Assembly (NCBI RefSeq): GCF_900142605.1
Contig: NZ_FRBL01000010.1
Coordinates: forward strand, 1 to 64,000
From: Chitinophaga jiangningensis
Lineage (GTDB): Bacteria > Bacteroidota > Bacteroidia > Chitinophagales > Chitinophagaceae
Direction of reading: 5' to 3'
Length of the DNA stretch: 64,000 bases
Below, piece by piece: positions 42,468 to 50,524 of this stretch (the stretch's first letter is position 1; the number at the start of each line of letters is the position of its first letter). The position numbers and the translations under genes are program-made. The notes beneath the pieces are model-generated. The model worked only from the letters and a program-made list of their open reading frames with translations. It had not been told where the DNA came from and ran no database searches.

Positions 42468-43032
42468 AGGCTTGATTAATGAAAAGCTTCGCCAGTTTAG
42501 CTTTGGCAGCTTTCAGCTGGTTGCGTACCTTATCGCGGTTCCAGCCTTTGGCTGCAGCAAGTTCACTGAATGACTTTTGTTCTACATAAAATTCATCCAG
42601 GAGTTTTTTCTCCTCCGGTGCCAGTCGTTGTAACGCCTGTTCAAGCCGGACGATGATCTCCTGGCGGTCTATAGTATTGGTAGATGCTCTATCCACCTTA
42701 TTTTCGATATGCAGTAAATCTCTCGCTTCCCTGGAGGGGTAAAAAGGCGTTGCTTTGTCCTGGTTATTCAGATAACCCCGCTGCATATGCAAAATCCATT
42801 CGTTGGCTTTATAAATGGATTGTGTGCGTAAACTGGCGCTGAGTCGCTGTAATAAAGTAGGGAAAACAATGTTGGGGTCCAGGCTGGGATTTTTTTGCAG
42901 TTGCGGCAGTGTGATGGCGACCAGTAAATGACTGTAGCGATCCATCAATACGCCTTCTGCCTCCCGGTCTTTTTGCTTTCTGGTCCGGGATATCAACTCT
43001 TTATCCGATAAACTGGTTAACTGCTGGTGCAT
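42457..43032 (-). CDS. Divergent ECF-like RNA polymerase sigma factor
   Basis: A 191-residue protein. Region 4 is clear (LQRLAPEEKKLLDEFYVEQK, then SFSELAAAKGWNRDKVRNQL). Region 2 is strongly diverged (EGVLMDRYSHLLVAITLPQL, then TLLQRLSASL), lacking the usual DxxQE-type motif, so core-binding may be altered. The overlapping start of the zinc-finger anti-sigma gene supports the assignment. It is divergent from the C40 peptidase gene across 92 nt. Confidence 0.8.
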   Translation of the reverse strand: MHQQLTSLSDKELISRTRKQKDREAEGVLMDRYSHLLVAITLPQLQKNPSLDPNIVFPTLLQRLSASLRTQSIYKANEWILHMQRGYLNNQDKATPFYPSREARDLLHIENKVDRASTNTIDRQEIIVRLEQALQRLAPEEKKLLDEFYVEQKSFSELAAAKGWNRDKVRNQLKAAKAKLAKLFINQAYVK

Positions 43033-43124
43033 AAACTTATTATTTTATATTTACGTATAGAATCGGAAAAAGTTCATTTCTGAATTAATAATATTGGATC
43101 ACCAAACGGATATATACAATTCAT

Positions 43125-43895
43125 ATGCCATACGCGGTTGTTATTGTGCCTGTTGCGCCTTTGCGCATGGAATCAGCGCATAGAAGTGAGATGATCTCTC
43201 AGTTGCTCTGGGGCGAATGTGTGGAAATTCTTGCCTCCGCGCCGGGTGGTTGGGTACAGGTCAAAAATCAATATGATGATTATGTAGGCTGGATTGCTGA
43301 AAATCAGATAGAAGAGGTGGAGGAAAGTGTGTACAATGCTTCGGCACTGGCTTACCTGCCAGAATATGTTAATGAAGTTAACTTCCAGGGTTCTGCCATG
43401 CAGGTTCCTTTTGGCTGCCTCGTAAAAGGGGACAGGCTGATGTCGACATGGGGGCGTTATACCGTATTCTATCCACGTGAATTAGGCTCTTTGCGCCTGG
43501 CGGAAGAGGATAAAAAGCGCATATTGATTGCTACAGCCTACAAATACCTCGGAACGGGCTATTTATGGGGCGGCAGGAGCGTTTTTGGGATAGATTGTTC
43601 CGGTTTTACCCAAAATGTCTACAAAATGGTGGGGATTGCTCTTCTAAGAGATGCTTACCAGCAGGCTACCCAGGGTACAACCGTGGATTTCCTCCAGGAG
43701 GCTCAGCCGGGCGATCTGGCCTTTTTTGACAATGAGGAGGGTCGGATTACCCATGTGGGTATTTTATTAAGTGACGAGAGAATCATACACGCTTCCGGCA
43801 GGGTGCGCGTTGATCCGATAGACAATCAGGGAATAACCAATATTGACACCGGGGAAAGGACGCATAAACTCAGGATAATAAAGCGGTTCCTGTAA
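43125..43895 (+). CDS. NlpC/P60 (C40) peptidoglycan peptidase with SH3 domain
   Basis: A 256-residue cell-wall peptidase cutting D-Glu-diamino acid bonds in peptidoglycan peptides. An SH3b domain fills about residues 1-65 (VVIVPVAPLRMES, then GWVQVKNQYDDYVGWI), and the NlpC/P60 domain covers 130-250. The catalytic residues are Cys158 in FGIDCSGFTQ, His210 in ITHVGIL and His222 in IIHASGR. There is no classical signal peptide, so it may act on imported muropeptides in the cytoplasm, as some Bacteroidota homologues appear to. It ends in a region of palindromes. Confidence 0.92.
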   Translation: MPYAVVIVPVAPLRMESAHRSEMISQLLWGECVEILASAPGGWVQVKNQYDDYVGWIAENQIEEVEESVYNASALAYLPEYVNEVNFQGSAMQVPFGCLVKGDRLMSTWGRYTVFYPRELGSLRLAEEDKKRILIATAYKYLGTGYLWGGRSVFGIDCSGFTQNVYKMVGIALLRDAYQQATQGTTVDFLQEAQPGDLAFFDNEEGRITHVGILLSDERIIHASGRVRVDPIDNQGITNIDTGERTHKLRIIKRFL

Positions 43896-43955
43896 TACCA
43901 TCATGCTGCTCTTGTTCGGTTCCCGTAGAGCCGGACTGCGTCGGGCTCCTCGCGC

Positions 43956-43978
43956 GCAGGTCACCGAAGGTGACCTGC
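43956..43978. repeat. GAA-loop palindrome after the C40 gene
   Basis: GCAGGTCACC, GAA, GGTGACCTGC: a perfect 10-bp stem. An outer GGACTG (43933-43938) can pair with CAGTCC (43979-43984), which is followed by TTTT, so the whole could terminate plus-strand transcription. Confidence 0.7.
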
Positions 43979-44011
43979 CAGTCCTTTTCCAGCACCAAAC
44001 ATCTCCGAAAC

Positions 44012-44045
44012 AAAAAAAAGACTGACACCGCAGCATCAGTCTTTT
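44012..44045 (-). terminator. Intrinsic terminator of pyrophosphatase gene
   Basis: On the minus strand AAAAGACTGA and TCAGTCTTTT form a 10-bp stem around a 10-nt loop, followed by four further T. It lies 22 nt past the stop codon of the pyrophosphatase gene. Confidence 0.85.
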
Positions 44046-44066
44046 CCTTCGCTCATAACAAGCTAT

Positions 44067-44606
44067 TTAACTCTGTTTGAAAATCTTGCGATAATCCTCA
44101 AAGCTTTTCTTAATGATTTCTTCTGCTTTCGCTTTATCCTGGAATTCTTCCACTTTCACAGTCTTTCTTTCCAGTGTTTTGTATTCTTCGAAGAAATGAC
44201 GCATTTCTTCAATAAAGTGAGGAGGCAGTTCAGAGATATCGTTGATGTGGTTTACGCTCATGTCGTTAGCCGCCACTGCGATGATCTTGTCATCCGCTTC
44301 ACCGCCATCGATCATTTGCATTACACCGATTACTTTTGCTTCGATAATACACATCGGAACGCAATCAACCTGCGATAATACCAGGATATCCAGTGGATCA
44401 TGGTCATCGCAGTAAGACTGAGGTATAAACCCGTAGTTGGCAGGATAGTAAACAGATGAGTACAGTACCCTGTCCAGTTTCAGTAATCCGCTTTCTTTAT
44501 CCAGTTCATATTTGGCACGGCATCCCTTTGGAATCTCAATAATGGCATTTACGATGTGTGGTACTTCATTTCCGGGACTCACACTATGCCAGGGATTTGT
44601 CATCAT
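44067..44606 (-). CDS. ppa: Inorganic pyrophosphatase, family I
   Basis: A 179-residue cytosolic enzyme hydrolysing pyrophosphate to phosphate and so driving biosynthetic reactions. The signature DHDPLD (Asp68, Asp70, Asp73) in YCDDHDPLDILVL is the metal-binding loop. IIEIPKGCRAKYELDKESG and YPANYGFIPQSYCDDHDPLD match the family core, and KVIGVMQMIDGGEADDKIIA the later part. The first two residues are both Met, so the start could be one codon later. It is a single-gene unit with its own terminator and a plausible promoter at 44693. Confidence 0.96.
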   Translation of the reverse strand: MMTNPWHSVSPGNEVPHIVNAIIEIPKGCRAKYELDKESGLLKLDRVLYSSVYYPANYGFIPQSYCDDHDPLDILVLSQVDCVPMCIIEAKVIGVMQMIDGGEADDKIIAVAANDMSVNHINDISELPPHFIEEMRHFFEEYKTLERKTVKVEEFQDKAKAEEIIKKSFEDYRKIFKQS

Positions 44607-44692
44607 AATAGATCTTTACGTTATAAGTTTATAGTTCAATGCAAGCTTAAGACAAAATAATAAGTTTTGCCCCCGCAGTGCTTATTGCGGTG

Positions 44693-44700
44693 CAAAATTA
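44693..44700 (-). promoter_or_regulatory. -7 box of pyrophosphatase gene
   Basis: On the minus strand TAATTTTG is an exact TAnnTTTG box about 87 nt before the ATG. No TTG is found at the -33 spacing. Confidence 0.4.
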
Positions 44701-44765
44701 CATAACTCAGCGTTAATAGCTAAATTATTATTATCCCGGCAGTTATGTTCCGGGAAAACAGGCTG

Positions 44766-45257
44766 CTACTGGGCCTGTGGCACGTTGGCACCACCCGGCA
44801 GGGTAGTATCCACAGGTACGGCAGTGGCGCTATCCATGATAGCCCCGTCTGGAGGTGGGATATAATTAGGAATAATGCTTTCAAACGTCAGGGAAATCTT
44901 CCATTGACCACTTTCCTTCACCAGTTGCAATATTTCCTCCTGGTGGGCAGAAGAGTTGAGGATAGTTACGGAGGCTTTGTCGCCTGATTCGCTTTCTTCC
45001 GTTTTTACGACCTTAATCTGGGCATTCTTGATCTTTTCTCTCTCCGCCTCATTGCGGCGGGCATCAAAGAAGGAATAGAGTTGTATTACCTGTTGGGATT
45101 CTTTAGTGGCGTAATCCCTTGCCTTGTCAAAATTCGAATCCTGTATGGCGTGCATAAAAGCAAGTGCCACTTCATCAGGGGTGGCCTTTTTCTTACAACT
45201 GCTCAGCAGTAAGGTTGGTATCACTGCCAAAAACAGGAATCGACGAATATTGGTCAT
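44766..45257 (-). CDS. DUF4878-like lipoprotein
   Basis: A 163-residue lipoprotein with signal MTNIRRFLFLAVIPTLLLSSC followed by KKKATPDEVALAFMHAIQDS. That opening plus the cystatin/NTF2-like pattern (DFDKARDYATKESQQVIQL, then VTILNSSAHQEEILQLVKES and GQWKISL) suits DUF4878-type proteins, which are small alpha-beta envelope lipoproteins of unknown role. The Pro/Thr/Gly-rich tail is probably disordered. A strong promoter lies 31 nt upstream, so it is transcribed alone. Confidence 0.75.
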   Translation of the reverse strand: MTNIRRFLFLAVIPTLLLSSCKKKATPDEVALAFMHAIQDSNFDKARDYATKESQQVIQLYSFFDARRNEAEREKIKNAQIKVVKTEESESGDKASVTILNSSAHQEEILQLVKESGQWKISLTFESIIPNYIPPPDGAIMDSATAVPVDTTLPGGANVPQAQ

Positions 45258-45287
45258 GCGGTGGATAAATTATTAATATATCGCTAA

Positions 45288-45319
45288 CAAAAATAGGGTT
45301 AAACAATCAATTCTGCAAA
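45288..45319 (-). promoter_or_regulatory. Promoter of DUF4878-like lipoprotein gene
   Basis: On the minus strand TTTG (45316-45319), a 20-nt spacer and TATTTTTG (45288-45295) make a full consensus Bacteroidota promoter. Confidence 0.65.
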
Positions 45320-45406
45320 GTTCCGTCTCTTTAACGTCACTAAAATGTTTGCCCTTAGCGGCGGTGAACATACGCGAAACCTCGTTAACGAAGCGTTAAA
45401 AGTAGT

Positions 45407-45430
45407 GGCACTCCCCTTATGAGGAGTGCC
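45407..45430 (-). terminator. Hairpin after phoH
   Basis: GGCACTCC and GGAGTGCC form a perfect 8-bp stem around an 8-nt loop, 7 nt beyond the phoH stop. A short T-run (ACTACTTTTAA) follows on the minus strand. Confidence 0.5.
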
Positions 45431-45437
45431 AACACCC

Positions 45438-46394
45438 CTATAAATCTTTATTGGCATCGTACGCCTTGATAATGGCTTTCACCAGTCGGTGACGCACCAC
45501 ATCCTCTTCATCCAGCTCTACATACCCAATCCCGTCAATGTTACGAAGGATACGGGTAGCTTTGTCCAACCCCGATTTCTGGTTTTTAGGCAGGTCAATC
45601 TGGGTAAGGTCACCGGTAATGATAGCTTTGGCAGAAGCGCCGATACGTGTCAGAAACATTTTAATCTGCAGGTCTGTGGCGTTTTGCGCCTCATCCAGGA
45701 TAATGAAGGAATTGTCCAGGGTGCGGCCACGCATATACGCCAGTGGTGCAATCTCAATAATACGGTTGGCCATATAATAACTCAGCTTTTCTGCCGGTAT
45801 CATATCATCGAGCGCATCGTACAACGGACGCAGGTAAGGGTCAATCTTTTCTTTCAAATCTCCTGGCAGGAAACCCAGGCTTTCACCTGCTTCCACCGCC
45901 GGACGGGTTAGAATGATTTTCTTGATAGCCTTGTTCTTCAGCGCTCTCACTGCCAGCGCTACGGCGGTATAGGTTTTACCGGTTCCGGCCGGGCCAATGG
46001 CAAACACTATGTCATTTTTATCCGCCAGGTTCACCATCTTTTTCTGGTTAGCTGTGCGTGCCCTGACAGTTCTGCCATTCGGTCCGAAAACCAATACCTC
46101 ATTGGGGTTACGGTCACTGAAATTATCAATACCAGTACCCTCTTCATCTCCCAGGATCTGCTCAAAATAGTTCTCGGTAAGATTGCCGTTGCGCTCCAGA
46201 TACTTCACAATCTGGCCAATCTTTTCCTCCGCTGTTGATACCTCCTCAGGGGAGCCGCTAAGCTTTAGCTGGGTACCTCTGGACAGGATTTTCAACAATG
46301 GGAACTTTTTCTTCAGTAAATCCAGCTTTCCGTTATTGACACCGAAAAACTCAATGGGATTAATACTGTCTAAGTTGATAATGGTTTCAGTCAA
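45438..46394 (-). CDS. phoH: PhoH-family ATPase
   Basis: A 318-residue cytosolic P-loop protein. An N-terminal KH-like part (LKLSGSPEEVSTAEEKIGQI) precedes the PhoH core: Walker A GPAGTGKTYTAVALAVRAL, AGESLGFLPGDLKEKIDPYLRP, the MIPAEKLSYYMANRIIEIAP segment, and Walker B FIILDEAQNATDLQIKMFLT. This is the PhoH form found next to ybeY in many bacteria and linked to RNA metabolism and ribosome maturation; its exact substrate is unsettled. ybeY is not adjacent here. A 378-nt gene-free stretch lies upstream. Confidence 0.93.
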   Translation of the reverse strand: MTETIINLDSINPIEFFGVNNGKLDLLKKKFPLLKILSRGTQLKLSGSPEEVSTAEEKIGQIVKYLERNGNLTENYFEQILGDEEGTGIDNFSDRNPNEVLVFGPNGRTVRARTANQKKMVNLADKNDIVFAIGPAGTGKTYTAVALAVRALKNKAIKKIILTRPAVEAGESLGFLPGDLKEKIDPYLRPLYDALDDMIPAEKLSYYMANRIIEIAPLAYMRGRTLDNSFIILDEAQNATDLQIKMFLTRIGASAKAIITGDLTQIDLPKNQKSGLDKATRILRNIDGIGYVELDEEDVVRHRLVKAIIKAYDANKDL

Positions 46395-46772
46395 TGATCT
46401 AAAGATTTAATTGTCCAGGAAAAATCGGTGTTCTCATACCGAATATATTTAATTCTTACGCAACCAGGATAGCAATCTTGTTAAGCTAATACTAAATTCT
46501 GTACCGCTGGCTACCTGCTAACTGGTTTGCTGGTACCATCTGAATGCGAATATATTACCTTCAACACAATTTCAGAAAACAGTTAATCCACAAACGTGGA
46601 TAAACAATCTTACTGTACCACAACTTTTTGCCCGCTATCTCGATAACCTCCGGCCACATAATAGCCCTGCCCATCAACATTTTAAGTACATTTATGGAAT
46701 TAAAGCTGTTTTTTCCTGTAGAATAGCTATTTTAGGCCCTTTGCAGACAACGATATTAAGTTCCGCTATCAT
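46395..46772. other. AT-rich gene-free stretch between phoH and PAS kinase
   Basis: No gene is seen. The notable item is ATCCAC-AAAC-GTGGAT at 46586-46601, a 6-bp inverted repeat whose flanks resemble DnaA boxes imperfectly (GTGGATAA; TTAATCCACA). No consensus promoter is found, although TACATTTA near 46690 is one base off. It must hold the divergent promoters of phoH and the kinase gene. Confidence 0.5.
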
Positions 46773-49421
46773 ATGAACATAGCTATGCTGGATCAGCATT
46801 ACCGGCATCTACAACACCTGGAAGCTGCCATTAATGCCTGTGCGCTCTCAGTTTCTGTGAATGCAGACGGTACCATTTCCTCGGTGAATAACCTGATGCT
46901 GAACGCGCTGCAGCTACCCGTTTCGGCCATAGAAGGTCAATTGTTCGAGTCTATCCTGATCCCTGCTAACAGGGACCAATGGACCGCTATTGGCCAAAAA
47001 CTCGCACTCGGTACCCCGGTGCAGGAACAAATAGGGTTCCTCATCAATGGCATCACTCCGCTATGGATCGAAGCTGGTATCAATCCCATCATAGCCGATA
47101 ACGGCCAACTCACCCAATTCCTTATCATCGGCCTCAATATCACCGAAAGGAAATTATCGGAACTCCGCATCCAGGAAGATGAACAGTATTTCAGACAAAT
47201 CCTGGAAAACCTCCCCATCGGCCTCCAGCAATTCTCTCCCGAAGGAACCAGCATGGAAATGAATAGCCGCCAGCGGGAAATATGGGGACAGGCACACCCT
47301 TTCTTTCAGCAGGCAGATTATAACTGGTTGCAAGATCCGCAATACCGCCTCAACGGACTCACCAAACTCTTCGAAGAGGTTCGCCAGGGCCGTAAAACAC
47401 AGAAAAGAGAAATCTTACTGAACTTCACGGAAAAAAATTACGACGATATCACCCGCATCTACCCGGTATATTATGAAGCCACCGTGTTTCCCGTGGTAGA
47501 TAAGCAGTCCAATATGGCTAACCTCTTCCTGATCCTCGACGATATCACCGAAAAGAAACTCGCCGAAATCAGCCTCCAGAAGAGTGAACGCCTGCTCGAT
47601 AATATCATCGAAAACCTGCCGATCGGCTACATCCAGTTCGATAACTTTGGATTTATCCGTCGCATTAACCAAACACAACGTAACTTTTTTAACTCGCCGC
47701 ATCCCGCCGCCCGCCGGCAGTTTAACGTGATGAACGACGAGTTTGCCACCACCTTTGAACTCGACGATCTCTTCCAGCGTGCCCTGCAGGAAAACGAAAC
47801 CCTGCGCCTGGAAAAGAAAGTAGACTTTACCAAAGATGCCCGCTGGACCTCCGTAGAACGGGAAGTATACCTGGACCTCACCGTGTTCCCGGTAGAAAAT
47901 CCGATGGATAAAGAACGCATCGTAGTGGCACTGGTAAACGATATCACAGATAAAAAAATGCAGGAACTGGAAAATGTTAAAAACCAGGAATTCCTGCTGC
48001 AAACAGGCCAGATCGGTAAAATAGGTGGCTGGGAGCTGGAAGTGGAAACCAATACCATCCGCTGGTCCGACCAGGCCTACCACATACACGAATGTATACC
48101 CGGTACCCGCCTCACCCTGGATGCCGTTTTGCAACTCTACCTGGAAGAGTCACGACTGAACCTCGCACATCACATCGAAACGTGTATCCGTACCGGTAAG
48201 CCGTTCGATGTGCAGCTCACCATCTCCCTACAGCAAAATATTACCAAACGTATACGCTGTATAGGCCGCGCAGATGTTACTACCGGCCAACCTAAACGCA
48301 TATACGGCGTTGTACAGGATATCACTGAACAATCAGCCATACGGGACGCACTCACCCGAAATACAGAGCTGATGCGGCTTTTCTTTGATACCATGGACAT
48401 GGGTTACGCCGCCATGGAACCGGATGGCCTCCTTAACTTCGTAAACCAGAAAGCGGAGAAAATGATCGGTCGCAAAGAACTGGCTGGTGCCAATATCTTT
48501 GAAGTGTTCCCGAAACTCAGCGGTACCGTGTTCTATGCGCGACTCCAGGAGTGTATCAAACAAAATACTTCCCAGTCGTTCGGTATCTATTTTCCCATCC
48601 CGGATAAATGGTACGACTTCCTGCTCACGCCCATGCAGGACGGCGGCATCTCCGTGTTTATCCGCGATATCACGGAAAGCCGTAAAATGCAGAAGGAACT
48701 GCGGAAGGCGAATGATCAACTCTCTAACCTGAATAAAAACCTGGTTAACCAGAATAAACAACTGGAAGACTTTGCACATATCACCTCCCATAACCTGCGT
48801 GCACCAATCGCCAACCTGAAAGCGCTGATGCAAATGCATAACGAGGCTACATCCAGCCAGGAGCGGGAGCTTTACCTGGGTATGCTGCATGAGGTGATTA
48901 AAAAGATAGATGAAACCCTCAACGACCTCGTAGAAGTAGTGCAGATCAGAAAAGATGTGAACGTGGAAAAAGAAAAACTCTACTTCACCGACCGGTTGCA
49001 GAAAGTAAAAGATATTTTGCTGGTAGATATTGAGAATAGTAAGATTCAGATTACGGCCGACTTTGAAAGAGCGCCTGCACTGGTATATTCCAAAGTTTAT
49101 CTCGACAGCATCCTGCAAAATTTTATCACTAACGCGATTCGTTACCGCTCGCCGGAACGTGTGCCGGCACTGCGTTTACAGACGTGGGTAGAAAACGATG
49201 CCATCATTCTCACCGTGGAAGATAACGGCGTGGGAATAGATATGGAACGGTTCGGCAACAAATTATTTGGCTTCAGAAAAACATTCCATAAAAATAAAGA
49301 TGCGAAGGGGATAGGCTTGTTTATTACCAAAACTCAGGTGGAAGCGATGGGCGGAAGCATCAAAGCAGAAAGTAAGCCCGGTTTTGGAACAAAATTTATT
49401 ATTACTTTTAGGCCTGAATAA
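46773..49421 (+). CDS. Multi-PAS sensor histidine kinase
   Basis: An 882-residue kinase without signal peptide or membrane helix, so cytosolic. About five PAS domains run from residue 15 to 630, several ending in the PAC-like motif (IIGLNITERKLSELR, LILDDITEKKLAEI, ALVNDITDKKMQEL, VVQDITEQSAIRDAL, VFIRDITESRKMQKEL). A short coiled coil leads to HisKA with His673 in AHITSHNLRAPIANLK. The HATPase_c domain has NAIRYRSPERVPAL, VEDNGVGIDMERFG and GIGLFITKTQVEAMGGSI. The SHNLRAP variant is common in Bacteroidota PAS kinases. Its partner is probably the receiver encoded 9 nt downstream. Ligands of the PAS domains are unknown. Confidence 0.93.
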   Translation: MNIAMLDQHYRHLQHLEAAINACALSVSVNADGTISSVNNLMLNALQLPVSAIEGQLFESILIPANRDQWTAIGQKLALGTPVQEQIGFLINGITPLWIEAGINPIIADNGQLTQFLIIGLNITERKLSELRIQEDEQYFRQILENLPIGLQQFSPEGTSMEMNSRQREIWGQAHPFFQQADYNWLQDPQYRLNGLTKLFEEVRQGRKTQKREILLNFTEKNYDDITRIYPVYYEATVFPVVDKQSNMANLFLILDDITEKKLAEISLQKSERLLDNIIENLPIGYIQFDNFGFIRRINQTQRNFFNSPHPAARRQFNVMNDEFATTFELDDLFQRALQENETLRLEKKVDFTKDARWTSVEREVYLDLTVFPVENPMDKERIVVALVNDITDKKMQELENVKNQEFLLQTGQIGKIGGWELEVETNTIRWSDQAYHIHECIPGTRLTLDAVLQLYLEESRLNLAHHIETCIRTGKPFDVQLTISLQQNITKRIRCIGRADVTTGQPKRIYGVVQDITEQSAIRDALTRNTELMRLFFDTMDMGYAAMEPDGLLNFVNQKAEKMIGRKELAGANIFEVFPKLSGTVFYARLQECIKQNTSQSFGIYFPIPDKWYDFLLTPMQDGGISVFIRDITESRKMQKELRKANDQLSNLNKNLVNQNKQLEDFAHITSHNLRAPIANLKALMQMHNEATSSQERELYLGMLHEVIKKIDETLNDLVEVVQIRKDVNVEKEKLYFTDRLQKVKDILLVDIENSKIQITADFERAPALVYSKVYLDSILQNFITNAIRYRSPERVPALRLQTWVENDAIILTVEDNGVGIDMERFGNKLFGFRKTFHKNKDAKGIGLFITKTQVEAMGGSIKAESKPGFGTKFIITFRPE

Positions 49422-49430
49422 TATGCTTAT

Positions 49431-49820
49431 ATGAACCTGATCGATATGATTTTTATTGTGGATGATGACCCGATTCACCAGCAAATCGCCAAAATTATGA
49501 TTGAGCGGCAGGGTATAAGCAGTAATATCCGTGTGTTCTCTGATGCCCAGGAAGTGCTGGACTATTTCAGAGAAAACACGAATGTGGCAGCTGCACTGCC
49601 TGATTTAATTTTGTTGGATTTGAATATGCCGGTGATGGATGGATGGGAATTTCTCGACGAATATGCCACCTTCCAGGCGGAGCTGCCTAAGTCTATTAAG
49701 ATCTTTGTGCTCACCTCCAGCATTGATGAAAAAGACAAGGAAAGAGTCCGTTCTTATGCGTTTGTAAGTGGTTATCTTACCAAACCTCTGTCGAAAGAGA
49801 TTATATCACATCTTTCCTAA
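49431..49820 (+). CDS. Single-domain response regulator
   Basis: A 129-residue receiver with no output domain. The acidic pocket is IVDDDP near residue 10, the phosphorylated Asp is Asp63 in LILLDLNMPVMDGWEF, and the conserved Thr/Ser and Lys are in FVLTSSIDEKDK and YLTKPLSKE. It lies 9 nt after the PAS kinase gene and likely receives phosphate from it, acting by protein contact rather than DNA binding. Its last 15 nt overlap the 3' end of rpe on the opposite strand. Confidence 0.92.
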   Translation: MNLIDMIFIVDDDPIHQQIAKIMIERQGISSNIRVFSDAQEVLDYFRENTNVAAALPDLILLDLNMPVMDGWEFLDEYATFQAELPKSIKIFVLTSSIDEKDKERVRSYAFVSGYLTKPLSKEIISHLS

Positions 49821-50495
49821 GCCTGCCACAGCAGCAGATTTGAGCTCGCTGATCGTTTTAGCGGGATCCGCTGAAGCAAATACCGCACTTCCTGCAACCA
49901 GTACATTTGCACCTGCCTGCACCAGCTGGCCGGCATTGTCCGCACTTACGCCACCATCCACTTCAATAAGTGCATGCGCATTGCTGTCGGTAATCAACTG
50001 GCGTAATTGCGCAATCTTATGATAGGTTTGTTCGATGAACGACTGTCCGCCGAAACCTGGGTTCACACTCATGATCAGCACCATGTCCACATCCCGGATA
50101 ATGTTTTCCAGCAGCCCTACAGGGGTATGCGGATTCAATGCCACACCGGCTTTCATGCCCAGGCTTTTGATCTGCTGAATATTCCGGTGCAGGTGCGGAC
50201 AAGCTTCGTAATGCACGGTGAGCATATTGGCACCAGCCTTCTGAAAGGCTTCCGCATATTTTTCAGGTTCTTCTATCATCAGGTGTACGTCGCAGGTTTT
50301 TTTTGCGACCTTGCTGATCTGCGAAATAACAGGTAAACCAAAACTAATGTTGGGCACAAATCTTCCATCCATCACATCCAGGTGAAACCAGTCGGCCTCG
50401 CTCTCATTGAGCATAGCCGCAGCTTTTCCCAGTTCCAGGAAGTTAGCCGCCAACAGCGAGGGGGCAATTAATACAGGTCTGTTTTCCAAAGGCAA
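49806..50495 (-). CDS. rpe: Ribulose-phosphate 3-epimerase
   Basis: A 229-residue TIM-barrel enzyme interconverting ribulose 5-phosphate and xylulose 5-phosphate in the pentose phosphate pathway. Family motifs are complete: APSLLAANF at the N-terminus, WFHLDVMDGRFVPNISFG with the catalytic Asp, DVHLMIEEPEKY, ALNPHTPV, VLIMSVNPGFGGQSFIE and LIEVDGGVSADNAGQLVQAG. It is last in a minus-strand run after thrC and the TPR gene (29-nt gap). Its stop region overlaps the convergent receiver gene by 15 nt. Confidence 0.97.
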   Translation of the reverse strand: MPLENRPVLIAPSLLAANFLELGKAAAMLNESEADWFHLDVMDGRFVPNISFGLPVISQISKVAKKTCDVHLMIEEPEKYAEAFQKAGANMLTVHYEACPHLHRNIQQIKSLGMKAGVALNPHTPVGLLENIIRDVDMVLIMSVNPGFGGQSFIEQTYHKIAQLRQLITDSNAHALIEVDGGVSADNAGQLVQAGANVLVAGSAVFASADPAKTISELKSAAVAGLGKM

Positions 50496-50524
50496 ATATT
50501 TTTGGTCCGTGTAAATTTAAGCAA

